NCBI GenBank assembly: GCA_019649035.1
Contig: BMAT01001966.1
Coordinates: 973,434-1,006,436 of the forward strand
Length of the DNA: 33,003 nt
Reading direction: 5' to 3'
From: Elysia marginata
Lineage: Eukaryota; Mollusca; Gastropoda; Plakobranchidae
Made by a program: the position numbers and the translations under genes. Shown here one piece after another: positions 20,365 through 31,286 of this stretch; position 1 is the first letter of the stretch; the number at the start of each line of letters is the position of its first letter. Below the pieces are notes generated by a model, which had not been told where the DNA came from, did not search any database, and was given only the letters and a program-made list of their open reading frames with translations.

Positions 20365-20604
20365 GCCACGTAACAGTTTAATTGATTGTAAAGAGTTGGT
20401 CTCAGCCACGTAACAGTTATATTAATTGTGAAAAGTTGGTCTTAGCCACCTAACAGTTATATTAATTGTAAAGAGTTGGTCCTAGCCACGTAGCAGTTAT
20501 ATTAATTGTAAAGAGTTGGTCTTAGCCACGTAGCAATTATATTAATTGTAAAGAGTTGGTCTTAGCTACGTAACAGTTATTTTAATTGTGAAGAGTTGCT
20601 CTCT
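20365..20604 (+). repeat. Minisatellite: six tandem copies of a 40-bp unit
   Basis: Six head-to-tail copies begin at 20365, 20405, 20445, 20485, 20525 and 20565, each starting GCCACGTAACAG or a one- or two-base variant, continuing with TTATATTAATTGTAAAGAG and ending TTGGTCTTA. All copies keep exactly 40 bases, and differences are substitutions only. There is no spacer variation as in a CRISPR array. The first copy has TTTAATTGATTG where later ones have TTATATTAATTG, and the last has TTATTTTAATTG, so edges are more diverged than the middle, as expected for tandem turnover. Confidence 0.97.
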
Positions 20605-23600
20605 TTTCACGATGGGCTTCTTACTTTAATATTTCATACATTGCAGAATGATATGTTTTGATAGCTAGAGAGCGTTAGCACAGACGGCAACTGGCAGGTA
20701 ACCGTAGCAACCAAATAGACAAAGATAAAAACATTTCTTTCATAATCTAGTTTTCACAAGAATCTCAACCACTGTAGATAATCAGACTATATCTACACAA
20801 TTTTCATTGCTTGATTTAACCGCATACATAGTTTTATTACAAGTCATTTAATTGACCTGCACTCTGGGTCTGCGGGAGGAGTTCGCAAAGCAGAAAGTTT
20901 AAGTTTAATGTTTTCGGAAAAAAAGTTGAAATAAACCGACAAGTATTTGCAAGCTATCAATATACATTTAGAATTACTGGAACTTAAACCAAGACCAAGA
21001 TGGCGGAGGCTATTGTTGTTTAATTCAAGACAGATTATGAAAATTATCTTTTTTTCTTTTTGCCCCGTTTACTGCACCATGTTTTAGGCCAAAAAGACTT
21101 AAGATCCACTGTCGTACAAAAATATGAAACCATTCATTTTGCAAAAAGTGAGGACACTTTCATTCTGTCCTTCCCAGTAATCAAGTCAAGATGGTAATTG
21201 TTCGGGCATATTCGTTTCTTGATCAGTCAAAATGAGTCGGACGCGAACATTCTAATTTTAAGAAAATGCCTTTTTTCCTGTTTTTCTATAAATTCTAAAC
21301 CAACAAAAATTCTAAACAATTTTGAGAATTTTATACTGCGATACATATTGAGGCGAGGCCGATGAGTTCTGCCAAGGAGACTATTACACTACTCGTAGTT
21401 GCCTTGATTTTGTCTTCAAAAATTTTGCGAGTAATGAATTAATTCTTACATAAAAAGACCTAGATAAACTTTGAGATATCGCAGAGAACCGAAAATATCT
21501 TATAGGATGTCCATCCCTACACATACATTTTCCCCATTTTTAAAGAGCCAAAATGTATAAAAGTAATAAATGACTTCAAAATACCAGAACTGATTAAAAC
21601 AACTTGAATGATTTGGTGCATGAAGACCTGCCTTTGCTCTTGATCTAAAAATCTTTGAATGGATTACGTAAAGGGACTAACTTCAACGCGACCGGCCGAA
21701 ACACATCAATTGGTCATCACCTCTCAACTGTTGTCATCATTATTGATTGGAGAGCAAGAGGCAAACAATCTTATATTTAATTGCATGGTAAGGCTCTTTC
21801 ACACAAATTGGAATGCCATTATCAATAAAGGCCTTTCGCCTCCCACATCCTCTCTTTTTCAAATTTCTCTCCGATTGCCCCTTAGCTGACACGACCTCGT
21901 AAACTCTTTTACTTAAACACCGTTTGCTACTTTCTTTCACTGTCCTATTCTATTCACCTCACTTACAGTTTCCGCCGCGAAAAGAACAGGAAACAGGTGC
22001 ACATGAACAATGAAAAAAGGCAGTTTATATGGATTAAACACGATTTTCAAGATTCATTATGGAATATTTTGTAAATAATAAACTTTCGCTCCCCCCTTTT
22101 CTATATTTCAGTAAATGAATTGATTTCGCTACCTCCTTATTGATAGCGATTAAAACAGAACAAATACTCACAATTCTTCTCCAAATGAGTAAAGATCTAC
22201 AGTGATCTACATCAAATATGCCATGCGTGCCATTCATAATTCACCCTCTGTGATATTCTGTTGAACGAGACAGGTGATTAACATAACAAGCAATCATTGA
22301 AAAACATCTTTTTTGCGATAGAAGTTGATAATTACAGTTATTGCAGACATGAATCGCACAGACATTTTCTTTATCTTCACAATTGATTCACGTGCAGGCG
22401 CAAACACATGTTGCAGCATGTCCTTTCATCAAACCATCAATGTATAACGGAGATAGCTTGAACGCGTGATGCAAGTTCTTCTAAACATTCATTAATTTAT
22501 GATAGAATTACGAGCTAGTAGAATCTTAAACTGGCCTCGAATATTTTCTTTTTAATAAAGACATAAAAATTAATGTAGAGTTTGCTGCTTCAAACCTCAC
22601 AATTTTTTACGCATTTTTGTGGAAATGCGCAGCGATTGCAAATTGTTTTATATACAGACACAATGAGTACCATTGTGTGCAAAATGCGTTTTCATAAGGA
22701 GTTATAGAAGTCATTCCTGCTCAGTGTCAAAATATTGAAAAGAAAAGTAGGAAATAAATAAACTTGTGACTGAGTTTTGTCTACATCTTTTAGCTTATTC
22801 ATTTAACACATTTTAAAAATAATGCAGTTGGACATTGGGCGAATATTATAAAATGAACGAACAAAAGCAAGTGACATACAGTGAAAGGGTAGTTAAACGT
22901 AGCAATGATAAGATCACAACCGACTCATTCATTAAGATATTCCTTGTGTGCCTCTATATAAACACTCAGTATAATAATAATGTCTTCTCTTGGTCATTCT
23001 ATTTCCCTTTTTTTGTAACTTTTTCCATTTTATATGTAAACTGAATGAGATTTCCAAGAAAAGGTCTTTTAAAGTTTTATTGCAGTAGTAAAAAGGGTTT
23101 GAGTTTTTTAAAATGTTTACTATTTCGCGAAAAAAAAACAAACAAACCACGCAGTCGATAACAAACAAAGATTCCACTATGGGTAGAGATTTGTTTCATC
23201 ATAATGACCTCCTTAAAAACATAATAGTGCGAGCTGCGCTAAAACTTTCATAACATCATCCGGAAAGCTGTATTGTTTCCTATTCCATTCATAGTTGAAG
23301 CGCATTAAAAATACGAGTATTTAAAAAAAAACTCACAAAAATTTGTTGACAGACCAAAGATTGCTAAAATCCACAGACTGTAATTGAAGAAGTTAAACAT
23401 ATTCTTTTAAAAATCCAAAGCAGGGTCTTTATTCTAAAAACCACCGACGTATTGAAAAAGTGTTAGATTGCGGGTAGAGAATCTGTCGCAATATACCCAT
23501 TTTTAACGAAGTAGGTTTCAAAGCGTTTTCAACTGTTAAAAATATGTCAATAATCTTTTTTTAAGAAATCTCCAGATTGGAGCCTCTTCAAAAGATCAAA

Positions 23601-23861
23601 CTAAAAACTTTTTGTCAATTTATGAGTAACAAAGATTATTTTACGGTTTGTTTTCTAGATAAAGGTTTTTGTTGAAAAAATGGTTATAAGCCAGCTAATA
23701 ACTTTTAGAAATTGATTTTCATTGAACTAATAAGAAACCTAACCTAGCTCGGGACTTCCGGCACGGTGAGCAAGTTGAGTAGATGAAGCTATTGCAAAAA
23801 GTTAACTTTTTTGTTGAACTTGGAAGCGTTAAATCTTCAGAGTGTTAGTTAAGGTCCGTTT
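20605..23861. other. AT-rich spacer, nothing recognised
   Basis: Short open frames (for example 21659-21889 plus, 22932-23177 minus) show neither family resemblance nor coding-type composition. No repeat longer than homopolymers was noted. Confidence 0.45.
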
Positions 23862-24740
23862 ATGCTGAGCGCGAAGGCGGTTTTTAGTCATTTTAAAGAG
23901 GAACCGTTTAAAGAGAGTGTGAACATGAGTACACACGAGACTCTATGGATCGCTGTAAATCAAAGACACCTAAGCTTGCTTAAGACAGTCAAGAGAAATA
24001 CGCCCAAAATGATGAAACGTCACAAAGAATGATACAAGTGTACGTAGATGCAGGCCAGGACAGAGAGATAGTGCAGCGCGGAACAAGCAAGAATCAAAAT
24101 TTGGGAATGAAAACGCATGCTCTATTTGTAAAAGCTAAAAACTATAATTTGTAGCCAAAGTTGGGTTCTAGATCTAATTTTTCTCATAGCACAAGAGAAA
24201 GCAGTATAGTATCAGTGCAAATAGACAATTCACGAGCGACCAACTTGAGACTGAGCATAAAAGACAACCATTCAGCTGCCTCAAATTATCTGCAACTTCA
24301 AATCATCAACTTGAATCACGATAGCAGAAAGGAACTGCTAGACACGTTTGAAGGTATTGTTCTATAATAGTGGCGGAAACAGAAGATCTTACTGCAGAAT
24401 ACTTCATAAGAGAAGAATAAGTCATAAACTTTTCACGATCACAGACAAAGAAGTCACCCTGTACAAGAGAATGCGAAAGAGACACATCACAGACTGGCCA
24501 GATGACACGCACAGGATTAAAGGAGAAGTTTGTCCTGAGCCACTCGACAATTTTTTTGTACTGAACTGCAACTCCTGAAAAAAATTAACATTTAATTCAA
24601 GAGGTTGCCGCTCGTTACTGCAGATGCTCTTGCCTTCTTTGAGGCAGAGCTCGTCAACAAACCATACGAAAAAAAGTTTATGTTAATGATGACACCTTTT
24701 TATAATATGCATTTTTTCTGCATAAAAATGTAATAAGAAT
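23862..24740 (+). other. Unidentified coding-like island in staggered frames
   Basis: Several plus-strand frames follow each other with more complex codon use than the flanks. A 56-codon ATG frame at 23862-24032 starts MLSAKAVFSHFKEEPFKESV. A second frame runs from about 23985 to 24367, interrupted only by TAG at 24152-24154, with segments such as QRMIQVYVDAGQDREIVQRG. The frame returns to the first phase at 24348-24578 (KVLFYNSGGNRRSYCRIL). A fourth stretch at about 24596-24730 reads RLPLVTADALAFFEAELVNK. The last faintly resembles the start of DUF4806-type domains (LPL, then an acidic helix). This could be a decayed gene, part of a transposable element, or chance. I do not recognise the whole. 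Confidence 0.25.
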
Positions 24741-25714
24741 AAAACACGGAAAGCCCCCCCCCCTCCTAATTTACTTCCCTCTTTCTAAAAAACTCTAGAG
24801 CTTGTACAGATACACGTTTATTGCTTTCTATTACCACGTGTATTTTTTTATAATTCGTTGGGAATACAATCTCTGTTTAACCAATTTAACGAATCCTTTG
24901 GGAAAACACTATTTGCACTAACGACGGTTTATTCACATATTATCTGTGCAACCTACAATAAAAATCATTTAAAACGAAAGAGATTTGTAAGAGTAGCTAA
25001 GAATATTATGGAAGCAGAGCAAGTTTAATGGCAGCAAAGGTTGTGGACACGTTGTGTTTTGATTCCCATGATAATGAATTCAGGAAGTTCTCAAGACGCC
25101 ATTCAACACACTCAAACTCTACCCTGGTCACCATGGGAAATAGTAATAATAGTTCTAAAAGAAAGAAAGAAAAATACTAATTCGGTCGCAGAAGTAAAAA
25201 CGAAAGATGAACAGAAAAAACTACGGAAAAACTTAAGAAAAAACAATATTAAAAAATTGAGAAAAACCTGCAAAAAGAACAAGGAACGGAGAATGAAAAA
25301 TTAATAAAAATTTAATCAGCTAGTTATATTGACTTTTATATATATAATATTATCTTGTAGAAATGATAGACAGAAGATATGTAAGAAAGTGGAGAAGAAA
25401 GGGTCTGAAGACAGAGAGGCCAATGAAATAGGACATGAAACAAAAATTAACTTAATAGCACTTAGCGGTGGTCTACGTTAGTGCACAAGTAGTAGACCAA
25501 ATTATTAACCTTTTGGACCACCAGTGGTCCTTTAAGTCTCACATTCCCAATTTTCACGAAAGAGTGAACGAACTGGATGTCGCAATTTTCACTTCGAAAA
25601 ACGTTACCATTTTGAAAAAGACAAGCATCGAAAATTTCATATATTTATAAAAATTTTAGGTAAAGATATTACAATTTTTGTCAATTTCAGATATAGAGAA
25701 AAAGAAGAACAATA

Positions 25715-25915
25715 GACTTTGGTCGCAGTGCCAGTGAAGTGATGGCATTTTGATAACTTCTTACTAGTTGTTGGCTTTCGCCGGGCCTTAGACCAAGGCG
25801 TCTTAGATTACTGTGTTGACTCTCTGACGACTTGGATGTAGATTTGTAGACGGAGCCTCCTCGTGCCCCCAAGGGCAGGCAGACCTATAGCCGTTAGGTC
25901 ACGTGAGTGAGGAAT
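25715..25915 (-). repeat. Possible old tRNA-SINE-like dispersed repeat
   Basis: On the minus strand this GC-richer patch begins GTGACCTAACGGCTATAGG, similar in form to a tRNA A-box region, and later contains CGCCTTGGTCTAAGGCCCGG. No B box follows at the expected distance, so the assignment is tentative. Confidence 0.25.
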
Positions 25916-27562
25916 TGTGGGTAGAATAACGGCCAATTACCTCGACTCATTGGGGAGACAGAGTAATATCCCACTAAAGACCTTTTTAATTGCGTTTTCT
26001 GAAAAAAAATGAATTAACCACTTCCTACTTATTACCCTGGACGCGAGACATTTCTGGCCTCCTCATCAAAAGTTGTAGATTTAGATCTAGGTTTCTTGAG
26101 CTGGATATATCAGTTTCAATGTTCAATTTCCATGAGAAATTGATCAGAAACAAAATCTGAGTCAGGCTTTCAGATCTGGAAAAAAGTTGCATTATAGTGT
26201 ATGGGAAAATTAGGCTCAGCGCGATAAATCTGAACAACGGATATGAGGACTTAAAATATGAACTATAAGCAAGCTATTTACAGCTACAAAAAATTAGAAT
26301 AAAGTGCACCGCATACAAAAATGCTGTACGTCATCATCGCTAACCACAAATTAGGCAGCGCACCTTGCTTGAATTAAAACAAAAAAAGGTGGAAGAGAGG
26401 AAGCATTAAAATAAAAGTTGATAGGAAAGAAAGTATTTTTAACACAGCTAATGCGCTAATGTTTCGCGTAATCCAGTAGCTTCTCTTATGTCAGGAACAA
26501 AAAATAAAACAAAACAAAACTAAAACGAATACAAAAACGAAAAAACAATACATGATGAACCTTATAATAAAATTAATCTGCATGGGAGCACCAAGCGATA
26601 GTTGTTGCCTGCACAATATGCCAAAGTTGAACATTTTATATACACGTTTTTGCAACTTTTTATTGGCCATTTTTTGTAGACATAGAAAAATCTTTTTTTC
26701 GAGGCAGGCATTTGTGAGAACAATGCTTCTGAGCAGTCTCAGGAATTCTGTTTTCAAAGCAAGCTTGCATAGAAAGATAATTGCCTTTGAATTCATGCGC
26801 CAGATTATTGTTTTTAAACCTGCGCCATTCAAAAAAAATCCCAAAACCTTATAAAACCCGAATCTCCTAAAACCAAAAAAAAAATACCAAACAAACAAAA
26901 AAAAACAACAAAACAACAGGTAATGGGAAGACTAAAACAAACATTTCTGAAGGATTCTTTTAACTACTATGAAAAGAGATTGCGACATTTCTGTTTTAGC
27001 TGTCTCATAGGAGTGTCTAGTTTTTTTTAACTCTATTCAATCTGCTGGCGAGGGGAAATGGAAAGGTTTGTTTTCACACCTTCACTTCTTTAAAATGTTC
27101 TTACACTAGAATATCTACGTTACCATTTCTTCTACATGACATGTAAAGTATATCAAAGTAAAGAAGACAACCGCGTGGATGGATGCAATGGTCTGGATTG
27201 TCAAAATATATTCTGTAAAAGAACACACATCCCATTTAGAAGAAAACTAAACCTGAACCTAGACCAGCCGCGGTATAAGATGATCTTCCAGGGTACACAA
27301 GACATACACGTTGCCACAAGAACTAAAGTTTCTCTAACATTAAGCAGATAAGCAACGGCCCAAACAACTAAAAATGGATGTTTACAAAGCCAAGATAAAG
27401 CCGCATGAAAACCAGGCATAATTTTATCTATGCATTGATCTTCTAAGAAAAGACTAAATTTGTTCTTGCACAGAAAAAACAAAAGCTTTTTTTACTGTTA
27501 GCGCCGCCACTTGACAATCTATTTCAAAAAAAAATATGCAAGCACAACCTAAAAACCCGGCA

Positions 27563-27604
<42 letters not shown>

Positions 27605-27705
27605 CATAATAATAATAATAGTAATAATAATTAGAAGAAGAAGAAGAAGAAGAAGAAGAAGAAGAAGAAGAAGAAGAAGAAGAAGAAGAAGAAGAAGAAG
27701 AAGAA
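27563..27705 (+). repeat. Adjacent (TAA)n and (AGA)n microsatellites
   Basis: Imperfect TAA repeats (27563-27632) pass directly into about 24 uninterrupted AGA units (27633-27705). The minus frame across it is poly-Leu/poly-Ile and not a gene. Confidence 0.98.
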
Positions 27706-28246
27706 TCTTACAAGTAACACTAATAATAATCACAATATTTACAACATGCACAACAGCAACAAAACAGAATGAAAGTGCCCAAAGATAAGAATCTGAATGA
27801 AGAAGTGGCTATTCTTTCAGGATCGTTTATTTTCTCTGTGTCTTTTCTATAACTTTGACCCTGGTTAGTGAGTATTTTTAGTATTTCTTTCAGGAATTTC
27901 AGGATCGTTTAAAACGCCTTACTTCTTCTAATACTTATGGGTTTAAAAATCTCTAAAAAATAATTAATTTAAGTCATACGCATTTTTTCAAACTTTGTTT
28001 CAGCTAACTCAATATCAAAAGACCTGTATTTCGTTAAGCAAGCTTGGAAAAGAACTACGTCCATTTTGAGAAATGCAGACAACGTTTATAGTTTTCTCTC
28101 ATAGTAAGCATTGCAGGCGATGGTGGAAATATGTATGTAACAGTGATAAATTGCGCTGTATTTAAAACATATGGGTATCTTATTCAGTAAATGAAAAAAG
28201 ATAGTTTTGTCAATAATCCTGTAGATATAGTCCGTTTTTTGTTTGC

Positions 28247-28915
28247 TTAGTAATTATGAACATGCAAAGGGTCTATGTGAACGTTGTTGACTTCGAGAAG
28301 GCATTGACTGTGTGGACCAGGAAAGTTAATGGAAATCGTTGAGACATTTTGGAGTCCCACAGATGTTAACAGACCTAATAAGCAACATGTATGACGGCAC
28401 AACAGCAAGGGTCATTCATGCCGGAGAGTTAACAGATCTCTTGGAAATTAAGACTGGGGTTAGGCAGGCCTGTCTCTTAACACCATTTCTATTCCTGCTG
28501 ACTGTTGACTTTATTACGAGAATAGTTACTGAGGGGAAACAACAAGGAATTTAATGGGCACTAACAATTCAACTAGAGGACTTAGACTTTGCTGATTATA
28601 TTGCGTTGCTCTCCCACAACTACCAACAAATGCACGAGAAAACTGCCACCCTGAACACAACTTCAATAAGTCTAGGTCTTAAGATTAACAAAAACAGACA
28701 AAAATTCTCAGACTAAAAACTAATAGCAACAGACCAGTCATGATGGAGGATGAGGAATTAGAGGATGTTGACAGTTTCATTTACCTTGGAAGTGTCATCA
28801 ATATTGAGGGAGGCGTAGAGGAAGACGTAAAGAAACGGGTATAGAAAGCCTGTTAAGCCAACTTATGGCTGAAGAAGATATGGTCCAGCAAGATCATTGA
28901 GGAAAAGACAAAGAT
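28247..28915 (+). mobile_element. RTE-type non-LTR retrotransposon fragment (inactive)
   Basis: The plus strand encodes the middle of an RTE-clade reverse transcriptase: VYVNVVDFEKA, then after a frameshift WKSLRHFGVPQMLTDLI, MYDGTTARVIHAGELTDLLE, KTGVRQACLLTPFLFLLTVD, LEDLDFADYIALLSHN, and after further breaks EELEDVDSFIYLGSVINIEG. The fragment is dead: a frameshift near 28300, a TAA stop near 28330, a TAA at 28552-28554 where the family has Gln (one C-to-T change), FADY at 28588-28599 instead of FADD, so the second catalytic Asp is Tyr, and more stops near 28711 and 28840. Endonuclease and C-terminal regions are absent. Confidence 0.92.
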
Positions 28916-28974
28916 AAAAATGTGAAGGCAGTCCTATTTGTCATTTGTTATTTTGCACTTCAATGGTAAAAAGA

Positions 28975-29228
28975 CAAAAATGTTTTATAGCTACTAATCC
29001 ACTAATGCCTTAAGCGCTTTACGTGGGTGCACCAACCTAATTACCTTCCGAACCTCACAAAGGAGCAGCAGTTACACCGCATCTTTCACTGCCCATAGCC
29101 CAATGCGGCGAATATATTTGTGTAAAAATCTTTTTCACGGAATAAAAAGTCGATGTGCAGAACCAGGGGCTCAAACCCCGGATCTCTCGATCCGAACGCA
29201 GAGTGTCTACCTCTACACCACGACGTCA
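28975..29228 (-). mobile_element. tRNA-derived SINE
   Basis: Read on the minus strand the element begins with a tRNA-like head: A box TGGTGTAGAGG (29210-29220) and B box GGTTTGAGCCC (29167-29177), 43 bases apart as in a tRNA, with a pairable T-stem CGGGG/CCCTG. A non-tRNA body follows and the end reads GTAAAGCGCTTAAGGCATT then TAGCTATAAAA. The anticodon stem is poor, so it is a SINE head and not a tRNA gene. The 3' end recalls the GCGCTATATAAA end of the CR1/L2-like LINE at 8550-8575, suggesting mobilisation by such a LINE. It lies just after the RTE fragment, in the opposite orientation. Confidence 0.75.
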
Positions 29229-29825
29229 CACACATGATAAACAAAGACAATTTTTCAAATATAGCCGTTAGCAGTTTTTGGAGCAAAATTTGTTTTTACA
29301 CTAAAGATGGGGTTTCCTAATTAAAAAAGTCACAAATATTAAGACAAAAAGCATAATTTACTTTCAGAGCAAATGTCAACACAAAAAACTATACTTTTCT
29401 TTCACTTCAAAGTCACAAATATTAACACAAAAAATACTTTTCTCTCGGAGCAAAAGCTGCAGAATTGCCCCTCAGATGCTAAATCACTCTTTTGGATGTC
29501 AGAGAACTACAAAGCAAAGTTTGCGTGACTAGGAAATACTTTTCTGCTTTACAGACCTCTCGATGACAGGCTTCATGTCATGTAGCCCGTTACGTAGACC
29601 TAGTTACAATAGCTCAGAAAAGTGCTTTTTCTCTTGGAAACTCTCTTAAAGTTAAAATATCACTGTGCACTTTAATTTAATTAAAATGATGGAAGTAGAA
29701 TAAGATTAGGGAAAAGATCTCAGGAGAATTACGACGACTATTGTAATGACAAGTAGAAGTGCAAAAGATAAATGCTAAAGATAGATAAATAAATGTAAGA
29801 TAATGTGACAATTGGCTTAAGTTTT

Positions 29826-29828
<3 letters not shown>

Positions 29829-29871
<43 letters not shown>

Positions 29872-29909
29872 AAGAGAGAAAGAGAGAGAGAGAGAGAGAA
29901 AGAGAGAGA
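29829..29909 (+). repeat. (AG)n microsatellite
   Basis: About 80 bases of AG repeats with a few AAAG interruptions; purines lie on the plus strand. Confidence 0.98.
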
Positions 29910-30347
29910 TACCGGGTACTCTCACACTGCCTAGTATCTGCGTTACTTTCCTTTAGTATCATTAGTTAACAGTTTCTTGAAATACAGTGCAAGCCCAAAA
30001 CCTGCTTTTTTCGCAGCGTGTAAATTTTGACTTCATGATGTCGACAATGTCCTTTTACAATTTCGATTTTTGAAGCATTTCTTCATGCGGGCCAATAAGC
30101 TGTAAGATGAATCTTTTTCTTTTGATTTTCATTGTCAGTAAATGCAAAAGACAATCTAGCTATATTTTCCTATAAACTTCTACAATGCATCTAAATGAAA
30201 TGCAAGTAAATCTAAAACTTAATTATTAAACGTAAGTGCTTTTGAAGCACTTCGCCATTTCACTGCAAAATTAAAAATCTAATCAGTTAGATTGAGTGTT
30301 GATTCGATGTATTGACGCCTTGGGGTATTTGATGTAAAAAAGAAAGA

Positions 30348-30480
30348 AATTGCCGCGGTCGCTGTAGCCCTTGAGGGTTGTGATTTCAGTGCCCACATTT
30401 AACTTGCTATCTTTTGTGCTCGACGATCACCTGTAAACACCTTTTTTATATGAAACAATAAACAAAACGAATTAAAAAAA
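30348..30480 (+). repeat. Possible degraded tRNA-derived SINE
   Basis: The segment starts GGTCGCTGTAGCCCTTGAGG, like a shortened tRNA 5' half, followed by GTGATTTCAGTGCCCAC at the place of a diverged B box, an oligo-T run and an A-rich end AATTAAAAAAAA. The tRNA-like head is internally deleted, so confidence is low. Confidence 0.3.
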
Positions 30481-31199
30481 ACCCACACACACGAAAATAT
30501 ATTGTTACAGGAACCATATGTAAACATTCAGCTTTAAAATCGGCTTGACGCTAACGGTATCAAAATAATATTTAAATTAGAAAAACAATTTTTCCTTAAT
30601 ATTACTAGATAATAGAATATTTAAGTAAGAAGCTTCAGACATAACACACTGGGAATGAAAACAGGAACATAATGTATATATATAACCAAGAACTGGACTT
30701 GTGTTTTACATAGTAACCACTGCATATCAAGCCATTTTGTTTTAATTGACATATTTAGTTCAATTTCTTTAAAAATAATTTTTAATCCAGGCGAAGCACC
30801 TATTTTTAGTTTGGTCCAAAATGCTCTTAAACTTAATTTTGTTAGATGTGAAGACAAGTGTAGTCAAATTCAAAATGATTAAAAGGAGGAAAAACGAAAA
30901 GAAGAACTCTTTCAGACTAAAGTGCAATTCTAATTTTTAGCGCGAGGTTCAGAGAAGTTGTGAAGTGAGAAAACTGAGCAATAGGATACCTCTTTGTTTT
31001 CAACATTATAAACTAACTACGTTATGCTCATGAGAGAGTTGCATACGATAATAAACATGGTAGAGCTTTTGTATTATTTGCGGCACTGTGTTTTCAAATC
31101 AGGCGTAATTGTTTGGAGATCTTCACTGTTTTCGTAGATGCGAATGGTATCGTTAAAGTTGCATGTTTATCAGTCTCAGTGAGAGTACGAAAGGCGTGG

Positions 31200-31222
31200 G
31201 AGAGACAGACAGACACACACAC

Positions 31223-31283
<61 letters not shown>
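31200..31283 (+). repeat. (AC)n/(AG)n compound microsatellite
   Basis: A short AGAC and CA stretch (31200-31225) precedes about 28 AG units. The minus frame over it is Ser-Leu repeats and not a gene. Confidence 0.98.

Positions 31284-31286
<3 letters not shown>

Larger units (their letters stand above)
24741..28246. other. AT-rich spacer with a possible repeat and TAA/GAA microsatellites
   Basis: A 50-codon ATG frame at 25028-25180 (MAAKVVDTLCFDSH) is noted only as a possibility. A more GC-rich patch at 25715-25915 may be an old dispersed repeat. Other frames (26491-26916 minus, 27136-27351 plus) are unassigned and unconvincing. Confidence 0.4.

Noticed and set aside
20365..20604. CRISPR-like regular array
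   Set aside because: Units are contiguous 40-bp tandem copies without variable spacers, in eukaryotic DNA.
26491..26916. 141-codon minus-strand frame, rich in Phe, Leu and Lys
   Set aside because: Composition follows A/T homopolymers at both ends, an opposing frame of 100 codons overlaps it, and no family pattern is visible.
29160..29228. Functional tRNA gene
   Set aside because: A and B boxes are good, but the anticodon stem and acceptor stem do not pair and a SINE body follows.
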